The notes under the pieces are model-generated. The model was not told where the DNA came from, searched no databases, and saw nothing but the letters and a program-made list of their open reading frames with translations. The position numbers and the translations under genes are program-made. Of a stretch of 64,000 nucleotides of DNA, positions 50,975-62,464 are shown piece by piece (position 1 is the first letter of the stretch; the number at the start of each line of letters is the position of its first letter). The DNA is from Anaeramoeba flamelloides (Eukaryota > Metamonada > Anaeramoebidae). The stretch lies in the NCBI GenBank assembly GCA_027625915.1, contig JANTQA010000032.1, positions 7,688,001 to 7,752,000 of the forward strand. Direction: 5' to 3'.

Positions 50975-51343
50975 TGATTGAAAAAAACATTAAAAAAAAA
51001 AAAAATTAAAAATTTACTTCTAAACCGCCAAAGTTAACGCTATCTTGACTTAAGAATCCTTTAATTTCACCACTTCCGTATTTGATATCTAAAGCTTCAC
51101 CATTTTTGACATAGGTAGAACTTTTAGAGTGATCATAACGATCATGAAGAATACAAGCAACTGTATGACATTCGGATGAAGGAACCCAAAGATTACTACT
51201 TCCTAGAAAGAGACAAGGAAAAAAAAAATAAAAGTAACGAGAAACGAGAGAAAAGAAAAAAGAAAAAAAATATAATAAAAAAAAAAAAAAAAAATTAAAT
51301 TAAATAACAAGGAAAAAAAAGAGAGAAAAACAGAAAAAGGGAG

Positions 51344-51377
<34 letters not shown>

Positions 51378-51639
51378 TTTAAAAATAATTACCTGTATCG
51401 AAAAGAGCTTTAAAGTTTTGTGGTGGTGTACCAATTTGGATGTTTCCATAGTATTGGGTATTCATGTAGTTGTTAAGATCAACATTACTTGCACCAAGTG
51501 GGTAATTTAATTGATGATCTCTGATTTTGTTAAAACGTTCAAGTTTTTCAGCATCAGTGTATTCATGTTTATGAATTGGAATACGGACAACGTTACAAGA
51601 AATTGCAACGATTAAAGCCAAAAGTAAAAGAAATTTCAT
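49923..51639 (-). CDS. Secreted/lysosomal aspartic protease, cathepsin D-like (five exons)
   Basis: Pepsin-family (A1) acid endopeptidase of 379 aa. Exons: 51639-51393, 51202-51018, 50901-50844, 50716-50631 and 50486-49923; introns of 190, 116, 127 and 144 nt. The start gives a signal peptide ([15 protein letters not shown]) and a propeptide, then the mature N-terminus [19 protein letters not shown]. Catalytic Asp81 lies in FDTGSSNLW, and intron 1 splits the Gly codon of that DTG. The flap Tyr124 is in [20 protein letters not shown] follows, and the second catalytic Asp272 is in [10 protein letters not shown]. The C-terminus has [18 protein letters not shown] and NQVGFAKAN. It shows no plant-type insert and no C-terminal membrane anchor. 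Likely a soluble enzyme of lysosomes, phagosomes or the outside medium, digesting prey proteins. All key residues are present, so it should be active after propeptide removal. Confidence 0.95.
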
Positions 51640-52238
51640 CTTAAAAAAATTTTACGAAGAAAAAAAAATGATTAATTTGCTTGACTCGCAAGACTTTAAA
51701 ATCAAAATATTATATGGTTCATAATTCAAAATATCTTCAAAATCTTGTGGAATTTTGGAAAATGTTAAAGGAGAAAGCAAAAAGTATTTTTTTTTAAAGA
51801 GAAAAATTCCTTTTATTCAAAGCTAGAGCAACCGTTTTTACACCACAAACTTTTCTTTTTAATAGGTCAACAAAAATATTTTTTTGTTTTGAATTATTTT
51901 CCCAAAAATTATTTTTCTTCTTTTGTTACTCTTATTTTACCCTATCTTTTGTAGTTCCCCCACTAAATGGGCTCTTGTCTTTTTTTCCTGAAATTTGTGA
52001 AGAAATTATGTGTTTACTGTTTTTGAGTTGGAAATCGAGAAAAATTGCACTTTTTTTTTTGAACTCTTATCTGAATAATCCCAAATACCGAAATTAAAAG
52101 TGGAATCTCTTTTGCTGATTGAAAAAAATTTTCTTGGACATTTGCTATTCCATTTGCTGGTTTCCAATTTCAGAACAATCCAAAAAGTTTGGTTGTTGTC
52201 TTGCAAAATGAATTTTTGGATCTCGCTATCTCATAATA
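51640..52238. other. Upstream region of aspartic protease
   Basis: AT-rich, no gene. Overlapping open frames at 52006-52206 and 52100-52294 on opposite strands lack motifs, and one runs into the neighbouring TIR element. Confidence 0.5.
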
Positions 52239-53270
52239 TAGTTTGTTCAATAACCCGTGTCGTCGTCCCTTTTTGTGTTTTTAAAAATTATTAGTGATTT
52301 TTTTTGAAATAACTGTTGTTTTTTTTTAAATGTTTTTTTTTTTTTTTTAACTGTGGTTTTATGTTTTTATTTTGTGTTTTAGAAAAAATATAGTTCCGCT
52401 TAACCTTGCTTTCGTATCAAACAATATGTACAATATTTCATTTTATCGAAATGTTTTTCTACAACCTTCAATTCCAGTCTCCTCATAAAAGAGATCTTAT
52501 TCAACAAAATTTGAACAAACCAATACAAAATCCACAATAACCATATCTTTCAATTTGATTAATAACAAAAATAAACACTAAAAAGGATAAAACCAGTTTC
52601 TTAAAAACTTTATGACTGATAACTCGACACTATCAAAAAAATGAGATATAAATTTTTCAAAGTTTTTTGAAAAAGAAAAGAAAAAAAATTCATTTCAATT
52701 TACTTTTTTCCTCAAGTCAATCGTCTTCAAATCATATCTTGTAATTGTTTGACTTTATTTATTTGTTTTCATTCTTTTTTTTCATTTATTGGATGAGATA
52801 TGAATCCTCAATAAAGAATATTTCATATTGAATCAAAAATTTAATTAGCAAATATTTTATTCTTATTAAAATTCTACAAGAACATTACCAATGACCAAAT
52901 TATTTATAAATCAATTCATAACAACAATTTTCTTAATGAGAGGAAATTAAGCCACTAAAAAGCTCAATTTTCATTGCCTATGACAAGATCTTTCAATTTT
53001 TCATTCAATTAGAAGATAAAATATTTCTTTGATACTTTGAAAAAAAATTTCTTTTATGACTTCGAGAAGGACAATATTATTAACAAGACAGACTTTTCTA
53101 CTAAAAACAAAGACACTCTTGATAACTTTTCATTTCAACCACAATTAAAAACAAGTAAACAATAATAAAAAAGTCGGAAAACAACACTTAAAAACACATT
53201 TTTAAAAAAACACAGTAAAGGTCGAAAAAAAAATATTTATTGAACTTGACACGGGTTATTGAACAAACTG
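52239..53270. mobile_element. TIR element family D (1.03 kb)
   Basis: Begins (T)AGTTTGTTCAATAACCCGTG and ends with the inverted copy reading GACACGGGTTATTGAACAAA; the terminal repeat is about 23 bp. TA lies on both sides (52237-52238 and 53271-53272). No transposase frame is recognisable inside. TA target and CAGT-like ends suggest Tc1/mariner kinship. Confidence 0.85.
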
Positions 53271-53783
53271 TAGAACAAATTAGAAAATGAGAATGTTTAT
53301 AAACAAACTCTTCTATTTAGGCGATTCAAGAAACTAGGTTTTGGTGGTAGTTTTTGCTCAAACAATGTCTAAGGTTGTAACTTTGTCATATTTTTCAGAT
53401 AAACTAACAGAACATTTCACTCGTGTTCTAATAATATTGACTGATTGTAGAAATTAAAGAAAAACGCCAATAGGACGATAACAAACATAAATGGAAACAG
53501 GGTTCTTTAAATAATATTTAAAAACGAATACTGTCGATCGTGAAAGATTAAAATGTGATTTGTTTACAAAAAATGAGAAAAAAATCATTTTTCGAATTAA
53601 TACAAAAATCATTTTATCTTTGAGAAATTTTGGAAATAAAACACAAGAATATTTTTGATTAGATTAAATTATCTGAACCCATATGTGGAAACAGGAATTC
53701 TCAACAACAGTTTGGAAATTAATGGTTAAAAAAATGTCACTGTTTTTCCTTTTTCTGATTTTTGATTTAAGGAAGTAACTGTA

Positions 53784-54231
53784 GAGAGAAAAATGTTGGA
53801 CACAGAAAAATGGTTGGAAAGCATTTTTAATTGGGAACATTACTGAAAATGATTTTTAATTTCAATCATTTGTGAAATAACTAAAGAAAATAACAATAAT
53901 CTACTTATTAGAATAACGACTAATGTAATTCTACTTTTTCAAAACCTTATCTCTTATAATCTAAAGCAAGTTTAAAAATTACCATTTTCAGAATTAATAG
54001 TAAACTTTACTACAACTTGGATTTTTGTTAAAATAGCATGATCTACTTTAGTTATCAACCATTCAAATGAGTATTCTATACAAACCACATATTAATGAAC
54101 TTTTAACACCTTTAAACCTGGATTTATATAAAATTCACCTAGTTATCAATTGGATTTGATTTTCAATTTCAGTAATGTTCCCAATTAAAAATGGTGTCCA
54201 ACCATTTTTCTGTGTCCAACATTTTTCTCTC
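53784..54231. mobile_element. pogo-derived MITE
   Basis: 448 bp with ends GAGAGAAAAATGTTGGACAC, matching those of the transposase-bearing element at 37894-39470. The inverted arms stay similar for about 70 bp, through TTTTTAATTGGGAACATTAC. The interior has no coding capacity and is not an obvious deletion of the full element beyond its ends. It abuts repeat R2 copy 2. Confidence 0.9.
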
Positions 54232-54234
54232 AAC

Positions 54235-55450
54235 TTTAAGTACATTTTACCATTTTGAACAATATTGAATGTTAGAACATTACTTTACTGAAAAAAAAAT
54301 ATTTTTTGAGTGCCTTCAGATATTGAAACTTTGAAACCAAAACATCACTCGCTGCCCTATTTGTGAAAAGAAAACGAACCCAAAGTAATTCAGAGTTGAA
54401 TCTTTCATTTTATGATTTTATGAAGAATTTTTTTTGATTAAATTTTTGGTTTTATTATTTGATTAATTTTACTTTTTCCTATAAACATATTTCCAGATCC
54501 AAAACCTAATTTAATAAACCAAAAAATAGACCTGAAAAGATATGTATTTGGAACAAATATTTTCTTTTTGAAGACCAAACACGAAAGATCACCTTTTCAA
54601 ATAAATTTGTTGAAATCAAGATTCAATAAAAAAAAACACATAAAAACCTATCTTCGAAGATTTTTTTTTCGTTATCTTCTGAATTTGTATGAATTAAAAC
54701 AATTTATTACCTTGAATTTCTAGCACCATTTGCTACTTGGTATTAATTAACAAAACATTTTTTTACAAATTTGCTTTTCAAAATTTATTTTTCAAATATT
54801 TTTATTGAACAAAGCCAAAATAAAGAGTAATATTTCAAAAATTAAAATAAAGAGATTGGATTCACGGAATCAAAAACCCATTTACCAAAGATTCAACTCA
54901 AAATCAAAAAAAAAAATTGAAAAAAATTTGATCAAAATTCTGAACGATTTTGAGTTTTTGAACTTGATGGAAAATAAACAATTTAGAAAATCAAATAAAT
55001 TTGTCTTATTAAGATATCTTTCTGAAATAAAAAATCAATAAATATCCTATTTTCTGAACCAAATCAAGAATTCAATGTATTAAATGAAAATAAGACTTTA
55101 AAATTAATTTTGAAAATATTTCAGAAGTAAAAAGTAATTTGTTTGTCTTAAAAATTTTAGAAACAAAAGTAGCTTCATGAAGAATTAAAAATAAAACCAA
55201 ATTAAGAATAAGTAATTTTATCAAAAATCTTATAGACAAGATCAAGAAATAAATGATTTTAATTTATTTTTTCAAGTCCAATCCTTTGATTTTTTTGAAT
55301 TCAATCTTTTAGTTGGTATGGAAATATATTATACTAGGATATATCCCAATTTCGTATTTATTAAAACATTAATCTATTTGATAAAAGAAATTATTTGAAT
55401 AATTTAGTTTTGCATAAATGGGAACTCTCAAAATTTGAAAAATGTATTTA
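54235..55450 (+). repeat. Dispersed repeat R2, copy 2
   Basis: Counterpart of 10070-11300. It starts immediately after the right end of the pogo-derived MITE and ends next to a C homopolymer (about 55451-55459). Open frames inside (54805-55041) are not conserved in copy 1. Confidence 0.65.
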
Positions 55451-55954
55451 CCCCCCCCCAAGTCTAGAGTTTTTAAAACACAAATAGATTCTGATTTACC
55501 ATCTCTTTTGATCAGAATGATTCTCTTTTTATCATATATTTTCGTATATATTTTGTATACAATCATATAACCCAATGAGAATCAAATTAGAGAATTGAAA
55601 AATGATAATTAGCCCAAATTTCACCCCCTTTAAAATTTCAAATATTTGTGAATCTAGATTTTTTTGATAATCGTTAACATTGGGAAGAAATAGCTTATAT
55701 CAAATATAGTACAAGTAATAAAGATAAAATTTCAATTAATATCAGACCCTTTAAGTTAATCTAAGGGGGTTTCATCCAAGAATATCATGAGGTAAAAAAT
55801 GTTTAAATTTTAACTTTTTTTCATTGTTTTGAAAAGTATTTTTTAATCATACATTTTTTTTCATGAATTATATTGGGTGAGAGCCCCCCCAAAAACATTC
55901 ACTTAATTGAATTTTTATCTTTATTTCCCGCAAACATGTATAAAATGATTTTTT

Positions 55955-56170
55955 GAAATATTTCCGAAAATACCCTAACATTTTATAAAAACGAAAAAAC
56001 ATTTCATCAACAACTTCTAAGAAAATCTAGTGCCAATATACTCGGCTTAACAGTAAAATAACAATTTCACTTTCAGACAAAATATATTTTTTGAATATTC
56101 TACTTTTACCCCTCTAATAATTTTTTTGGGCCCTTTTGGGTATATTTGAGTAATTATTGGAATTTATTAA
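55955..56170 (+). mobile_element. Solo left arm of TIR family F
   Basis: Reads GAAATATTTCCGAAAATACCC, then GTGCCAATATACTCGGCTTAA, AAAATAACAATTTCACTTTCA and GGGTATATTTGAGTAATTAT, in the same order as the left part of 26763-27516. The right end of the element is absent or unrecognisable. Confidence 0.65.
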
Positions 56171-57559
56171 GATCTGAATTATCCTTCTGTTTATAGTTAG
56201 TATTAATGGGAAATGTTTCTAAATATTAATTATTTTTCATTCATTAATTTAAAAATCAAAAATTTTTGTGAAATAAATTTTTTTTTCTAATGAAAATTAA
56301 AAAAAATATCTATTTCTCAATTTTTTATTAAAAAAAGTATTTTATAATATTCCACGATCTCTATAATTTTTTAAAAAAATATTTAATAACCATATGACTT
56401 GTATATGAGTTATTATACAAATGGTGATCAATTTAAATTATTTCAAAAGAGATTCTATATTTTAATAGCGGATTACATACACACAACCAGTTAAAAGTTT
56501 AAAAACAGGTTAACTGAATGTATACAGAATACCTATATATTGTTTTGGAATGGTAATGAAGAAAATATTTCTTTATAATACCCTACAAACAATTTAAACA
56601 GCATCACGTTTGTAACCCATAAAATTTACAGGTTCATAAAAAAACCAATAGTTAATCAATATTATTAAATTTATAACACCTTGATATTTTTTTTTTTTTT
56701 TTTAAATCAATTTCTTCCCCACTTTTTATTAATTTATTGTTAAAAAATAATTACAATTTTTTATTTTTTTTTTTTTCATTTTTTTATTAGTCTTTTTTAT
56801 TTTTTGTAACAATCGACAAGAAAAAAGAGGGGACAAAAAAAAGAAAAAAAAATAAAAGAATAAGAATTCCTTTGCCATGGATTAAAAAAAAAATTAAATA
56901 AAACAGTTAATATATATTTAAAAAAAAAAACAAAAAGAAATCCACGAATTAGATCTTTCTATAAATTTAATTGAAAATTTCACTCAGGACAAAAAAGATA
57001 ATTGAAGAAAACACATAAACAAAGAATTTTATATAAAAACAATAAGAATAACCACGGTAATTATATAACTATTTTGAGGGGTTTGTATTTCAAACAAACA
57101 ATTTTTTTTATAGTTTAATATTTTCATCAAAAAACAATTCAAAAGTATTTTATAAATTTTGATTTTATTTATAATTTTTTGATATACAATATCTTATTAG
57201 TGGCTTTTTTAGGTTTTGTAAAACATTATTTTTGTAAAAAATGAACAATAAACTCTAATTCAAAAATATTAAAACACCAAAATTCAATTTTAGAAGAAAA
57301 ATATTTTAATTAATCAACTTCTAGAGTAAATATCAAATTAGAACCACTCTCTAATTGAACATTTGAAGAATTGTTTATAAATTAGATTACCCCCAAAATG
57401 AAAAATAAATAATTATCATTACTAATAAATCAAGACCACGTTTAGAAATTTTGGATGGGAATAACAAAAAAATTTATTAGTAAATATGTTTAAATTTTAT
57501 TAATAATTATACTTTGATCAAATTGCTAGATACTGTTAAGTGATTTTTTTTTTAGTTCT

Positions 57560-57790
57560 CTTTGAAAAGTTCTCAACTTAAACCTAATATCAGTCATTCG
57601 AAAAAAATTTTGATCAAACAAAAAAGGTGTCATTTTTCAAAAAATTTAATAAAAACAAAAAATTAAAAGATGAAAAAAAGATTTTCCTATTTTATAAAAA
57701 TAAAAATTATTCCCTTTATAAATCTAATTAAATTGGCATGATATATTGAACTGTTTTAACTCTGTCAAGAATTTTGAATTTTAGTTAAGA
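57560..57790 (-). repeat. Dispersed repeat R3, inverted partial copy
   Basis: The reverse complement carries the R3 opening block (AAAACAGTTCAATATATC and neighbouring sequence) and the AACTTAAACCTAATATCAGT segment of R3. Same family, opposite orientation, truncated. Confidence 0.45.
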
Positions 57791-59282
57791 ATATAGGAAT
57801 CAACAAATAAGCACCTTAGATTTTTTTTTTCCTAAAAATAGTATCTCCAAGATTCGAAAAGGGAAAAATAGCACCAAAGGGTTTCCTCTGATCATAACCA
57901 CAAAAAGATTTGTAAAACATGATAAAATATTACAAGAAAGAATTAATTACTATATATTCGATATTTTAAAATCATGGTTAGAACGGATTTAAGAAAAAGA
58001 ATTAGAAGATTTCCCATATTTTTCAAAGTTTTTTCTTCAAAAAAGTTGAAATATGCCTGAAACAAGTGTCTTTGATTTCCATTTGATGATCACTAAACTC
58101 AAAATAACATCAAATATAACAACAAACAAAATATATCAAATTATGATTGTTCAGAAGATTTTTTGAAATTAAAGAGAACACAGTTGAACGACCTGTTTTT
58201 TTTTGGAAATTTTTTAATAAAGAACCAATTTTTATAATATTTTATATTTGATTTTATTATACCATATACTGTTAGAATTATAAGAATAAAAATGCCAGGG
58301 CATCTATCACTTCTTCAAAATATTAATTAAAGGGGTTTTATTGTAAAAATAATTCCATTCACCAATCTCTAAAAACATCCAATAATAAGTATTCTTGGAT
58401 ATCAGAAATAATTCTTTTTTTGATATACGAAGTCAATTTCATCTCAGTCCAAATCATTTTGAGTCTTTTATTTAACTAAAATATCATTTTGAAATATTTA
58501 TTTGTCAAATTAAAAACTTTTTAAAAATCAAAAGTAATTTTTGACAAATAAAAAAATCCAAAAGAAACTAAATTTTCAAAGAGAGACAATAAAAAGAATC
58601 TCAAAACTCATATAAACAACAACAAAAGCTATAACAGCATAACCTCTTTAAATATTGCTTTAGTTTTAGAATATTTCAAAGATAATAGGAATTATTACCA
58701 AATGTAGAAACACTAAAAATTGAAAATTGAGAGAATAACTTTGTTTAGCTTAAAAAAAAAGTCCCTCTACTTTACCGATCAACTCACTAAAGACAAGAAA
58801 CTGCCCAAACATTTCTTTCTTCAAAAAAATAACAAATTATTTCCAAACAGAGGAAAATAGAATCCAAAATTTTAATAGAGCTCGATTCAGTCATATTTTA
58901 ATAAAGACATAAGTCTTTAAGTGTGTATTAAATCCTTATCAAAAAGTATGACTCAAACAGTTTTCCAAAGCATCGTCAAAACAATTGTTCAACTTTTATT
59001 GGACTTTTTCAAAAACTTTTTGGAAACATTTTTTTCAAATGACCCTTGAGAAGATGAAAAAAATTATGGTGAGGAAAATAAAAAAGAAAAAAATTCGAGA
59101 TCAAAACTTTTCTTTTTTTATTATTTAAAGGATATTTTTTTAATATGTCTAAAAAATAGTTTGTTTCTAATAATTAGAAGAATATTTTTCTTTTTTAAAG
59201 GTTTTATTTCTTTTGAAGATAAAAAAAAAAAATAAAAAAAAAGAAATAAATTAATAGCTTATTGAGAATTTTTAAAGTTGAA

Positions 59283-60150
59283 TTAATCGACTTCAGTCAT
59301 TTTGGAATCAATTTTTTGTTCTTTGGTTGTTTTTGTTTTTTTTCCTCTCAATCTGTTTTTTCTGGCAAGGATTCTTTCTCTGCTTTTGGTCAATTTAAGT
59401 TTGGTAATTAAACACTATATTTAGAATAAAATAAAAATAAAAAAGAAAACAAATCAAAATATAAAAATTGAAAAAGAATTAAAGTTAGCAAAAAGTAATC
59501 ACGAAAGAAAAGAAAAGAAAAAAAAAAAAAAAAAACAAACCTTGTTTGGGTGTACTGGGATCTGAACTTGTTCACCATTTTTTTTTGTTTTTTGAACATT
59601 TTCGATGGTAATGGAATATTTTTTTCTATAAACAGAAAGTACTTTTCCTTCAGATTTTTTGAATTTTCCTCGGAGTACTTTTACTTCATCTTCGGCAATT
59701 ACTGGAAGTCTTCTTACCTTTTTATTCCAAAGAGAATCAAAAAATAAGAACAAAATTAAGTAAAGAAAAAAAAAAAAAAAAAAAAAAAAATTAAAAAGCA
59801 AAAAGAAAAATAAAAAAAAAAAAAATTAATTGTTTTTTTAGGATTTGCAACATAAAAAAAGTGAAATCAAAACAAAAAAGAAAGATCTTACATTATATTT
59901 CTCTCTAAGTTCGGTTGAAAGAGGACAAGTCATTCTGATTCTTCTTTCAGAAGAGCTTGCAGTGAAATGTTTCTTTCTATTTTTTCTTCTTGATGAGCTG
60001 ACGTCTATAATACAAAGGTAGTAATTAAAAAAGACAAAGAAAAATTTTCAATAAGGCATTAGTAATTTCATTATAAGTTGACTAATATGGAGTTGGGTGA
60101 GGGTTTAAATTTTAAACAAGAAACTACAATGTACTTCTTTTGATTTTCAT
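59283..60150 (-). CDS. RPL26: Ribosomal protein L26 / uL24 (four exons)
   Basis: Large-subunit ribosomal protein uL24, near the exit of the peptide tunnel. Exons: 60150-60135, 60004-59892, 59717-59541 and 59414-59283; introns of 130, 174 and 126 nt. The joined protein is 145 aa, the same as the human protein. The sequence reads [54 protein letters not shown] (KOW motif), [28 protein letters not shown] and [20 protein letters not shown], all matching eukaryotic RPL26. Exon 1 (MKIKR plus a split codon) is the least certain. It was chosen because it lies a normal intron length upstream, has the right phase and gives six residues before VSSS, as in plants (MKYNPR); its donor GTACAT is atypical. 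Exons 2-4 are secure. Confidence 0.93.
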
Positions 60151-60965
60151 TTGGTTAATATAAAAGCAAAACTAAAAAGTTAAAAAAAATGAATGTTTTT
60201 TAATTCTGTTTGGAATATTAAGGGAGAGAGGAAGGCACCTTTATCTTGAAAAGCAAATATCTTGGCTTGAAAAATGGATTTTTTGCTTCAAGTATTTCAT
60301 TCTGGGTGAAGATTTACTTGTAGAAAAATCATAAAAAAGTTTGACTAAATCATTCTTTTTTTTTTTTTTTGTTCTTAGATTTGAGGTTTATCAATTGAAA
60401 TTTGATCTTTGATTCTTGGTAAGAGATGGGATTTTTATTGAATATATTGAATATATTTTACATTTAGGTTTTGTGGAAAATGATATAGAAAAGTACATTT
60501 GAAGAAGTGAAAAATATTAATTGATTGCTGTTTTCAAAATAAAGCATGAGAAAAGTTTAGTCCTTGTTTAAAAATAAAAAGTGTGTCTTTTTGTTAGAGA
60601 AGACCTATACACCAACCAACCAAAGAAACCAACAATAAATCCTAATTAAATATGGTTTTGGTTTAATAAAGTTCCATTATTTAAAAAGAAATTGTAAAAA
60701 TGAATGGATCAAATTGCAAAATTTATATCTCAATGAATAGAATAAATTTTTAAGAAGATTTTTCTCACCAAAAAAACAAAAAATTTCAAAAAAATCGAAG
60801 AATATTCCAAAAAAAATTAAACTAATTGTATTGCTAATTTAAATTTTACTGCAAATAACAAGGAATGAACCTATAAAAGTGATTTGAGCTTGGATATACT
60901 ATTGGGTTGTGAAATGGGTGTTGCCTTGAAACAAGAAAAAAAAGAAAAAAAAAGCTTGGATTTTA
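60151..60965. other. Upstream region of RPL26
   Basis: AT-rich, no gene or repeat seen. It would include the RPL26 promoter; no conserved element was recognised. An alternative first exon could lie here. Confidence 0.4.
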
Positions 60966-61162
60966 CAGTCAGTTTCACTTTTAAGGCACAAACTTTCAAC
61001 GAAATTTAAGGCACAAAAAAAATCTCAAATTAAGGCACAAAATTCAGATTCTAGTAAAATAAATTGTAAAAATTAAAATTCCAAAAAATGTGCCTTAATT
61101 TGAGATTTATTTTGTGCCTTAAATTTCGTTGAAAGTTTGTGCCTTAAAAGTGAAACTGACTG
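60966..61162. mobile_element. MITE family A, young-looking copy
   Basis: 197 bp with TA on both sides and almost perfectly complementary arms (CAGTCAGTTTCAC ... GTGAAACTGACTG). Close in sequence to the copies at 62086 and 62559, which suggests recent amplification. Confidence 0.92.
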
Positions 61163-62085
61163 TAATCGAAACATGGATTATTGTGGTTGTACACGCATTA
61201 TTTTGATCACTAAAATGATTATAAAATTTTTTTCTCCAAAGGTAATAGAGTGTCTTATTTTGACATTAATACCATGGAACTTGAGATAAAACCCATTTTA
61301 AATCGAATTAGATTTACAATGTTAATTGTTCAACAAATCCAAAGAAATTCTTAAAAAAGGGCTTTTATAAAAATAAAAAGGATTGGAAAAATTTTCCTTT
61401 TTTTTTGGACCATAAATCGGAAACAAAACAGAAAGATCCTTTTCGAACTTTCAATTTGATGGCAAAAATGAAATAATTATAAAAATGATTATTTAGATCT
61501 TTCAAGTTTAAAAAAACCTGGAAACAATAAAAGAAAAATTGAATCACTCAAGATTCAAAAAAATTAATCTTTTTTTTAATTCATAACACATGTGCAAAAA
61601 TTCAAAAATGAATTATTCCAAATTTTAGGGTTGAGAGTTTTCTTCATTACTGTGGCTTCAATAACATTGGAGAAACAAAGTTCCTTACTTTTAAAAAGTG
61701 TAGACACTTTTTGTTTAATAAATATTACAAATTTTTGTTTTTTCTAACTTTCATCGATCGTTACGTTATAATTTTTTTTTTTAAATTTTCATTGGTATTT
61801 ATAAATACATTAATAAAAATGTTTTTTTGGGATTGAGTTAGGTTTTCGTTAATAGGCTGAACTGAAATATACAGAACCCTCAATTAGCCAGCAAAAAAAC
61901 ACTTTCTAAAAAATAATTAAATTATTAAATTCATTTTTCCTTCTTTTTTTCAAGAAAATTCCTTTTCAACAAATTTTCTTGTCACAGCATTTGGCAATAT
62001 TCAATATAACTGGCTTTCGGAGAAATTAGAATTTAAAATTGTTAAACCAAAGCACCAACAAAAGAACAATAAGCAGATAATACTA

Positions 62086-62282
62086 CAGTCAGTTTCACTT
62101 TTAAGGCACAAACTTTCAACGAAATTTAAGACACAAAATAATCTCAAATTAAGGCACAAAATTTCAAATTTTTTTTTTTACAATTTATTTTTCCTAGAAT
62201 TTGAATTTTGTGCCTTAATTTGAGATTTTTATTGTGCCTTAAATTTCGTTGAAAGTTTGTGCCTTAAAAGTGAAACTGACTG
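62086..62282. mobile_element. MITE family A, young-looking copy
   Basis: 197 bp with TA on both sides and near-perfect inverted arms. Its centre is a T-rich run and appears in the opposite orientation to that of the copy at 60966. Confidence 0.92.
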
Positions 62283-62464
62283 TAACGGTGGATTTTAAGC
62301 TTTTTTTTAGAATTATTACTTGCTTAAACATAGATATATTGATATATCTGATTGGTATTAGCGAATTTTAGAGTTCATTGGTTATTATCTTTGTTTGACA
62401 TTTTTTATTATTTTTTCTTCTTTTTTTAATAAAAAAAGTTTTAAAAAAACATCACAAAAAATTT

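Larger units (their letters stand above)
55451..59282. other. Intergenic, solo F arm and R3 fragment only
   Basis: Besides the pieces listed separately it is AT-rich with poly-C runs (near 55451 and 55885). No gene, RNA or intact element recognised. Confidence 0.5.

Noticed and set aside
59408-59801. Hydrophobic Phe/Leu-rich extensions around the RPL26 exons
   Set aside because: They are translations of T-rich introns; splicing at GTTTGT and AAG removes them.
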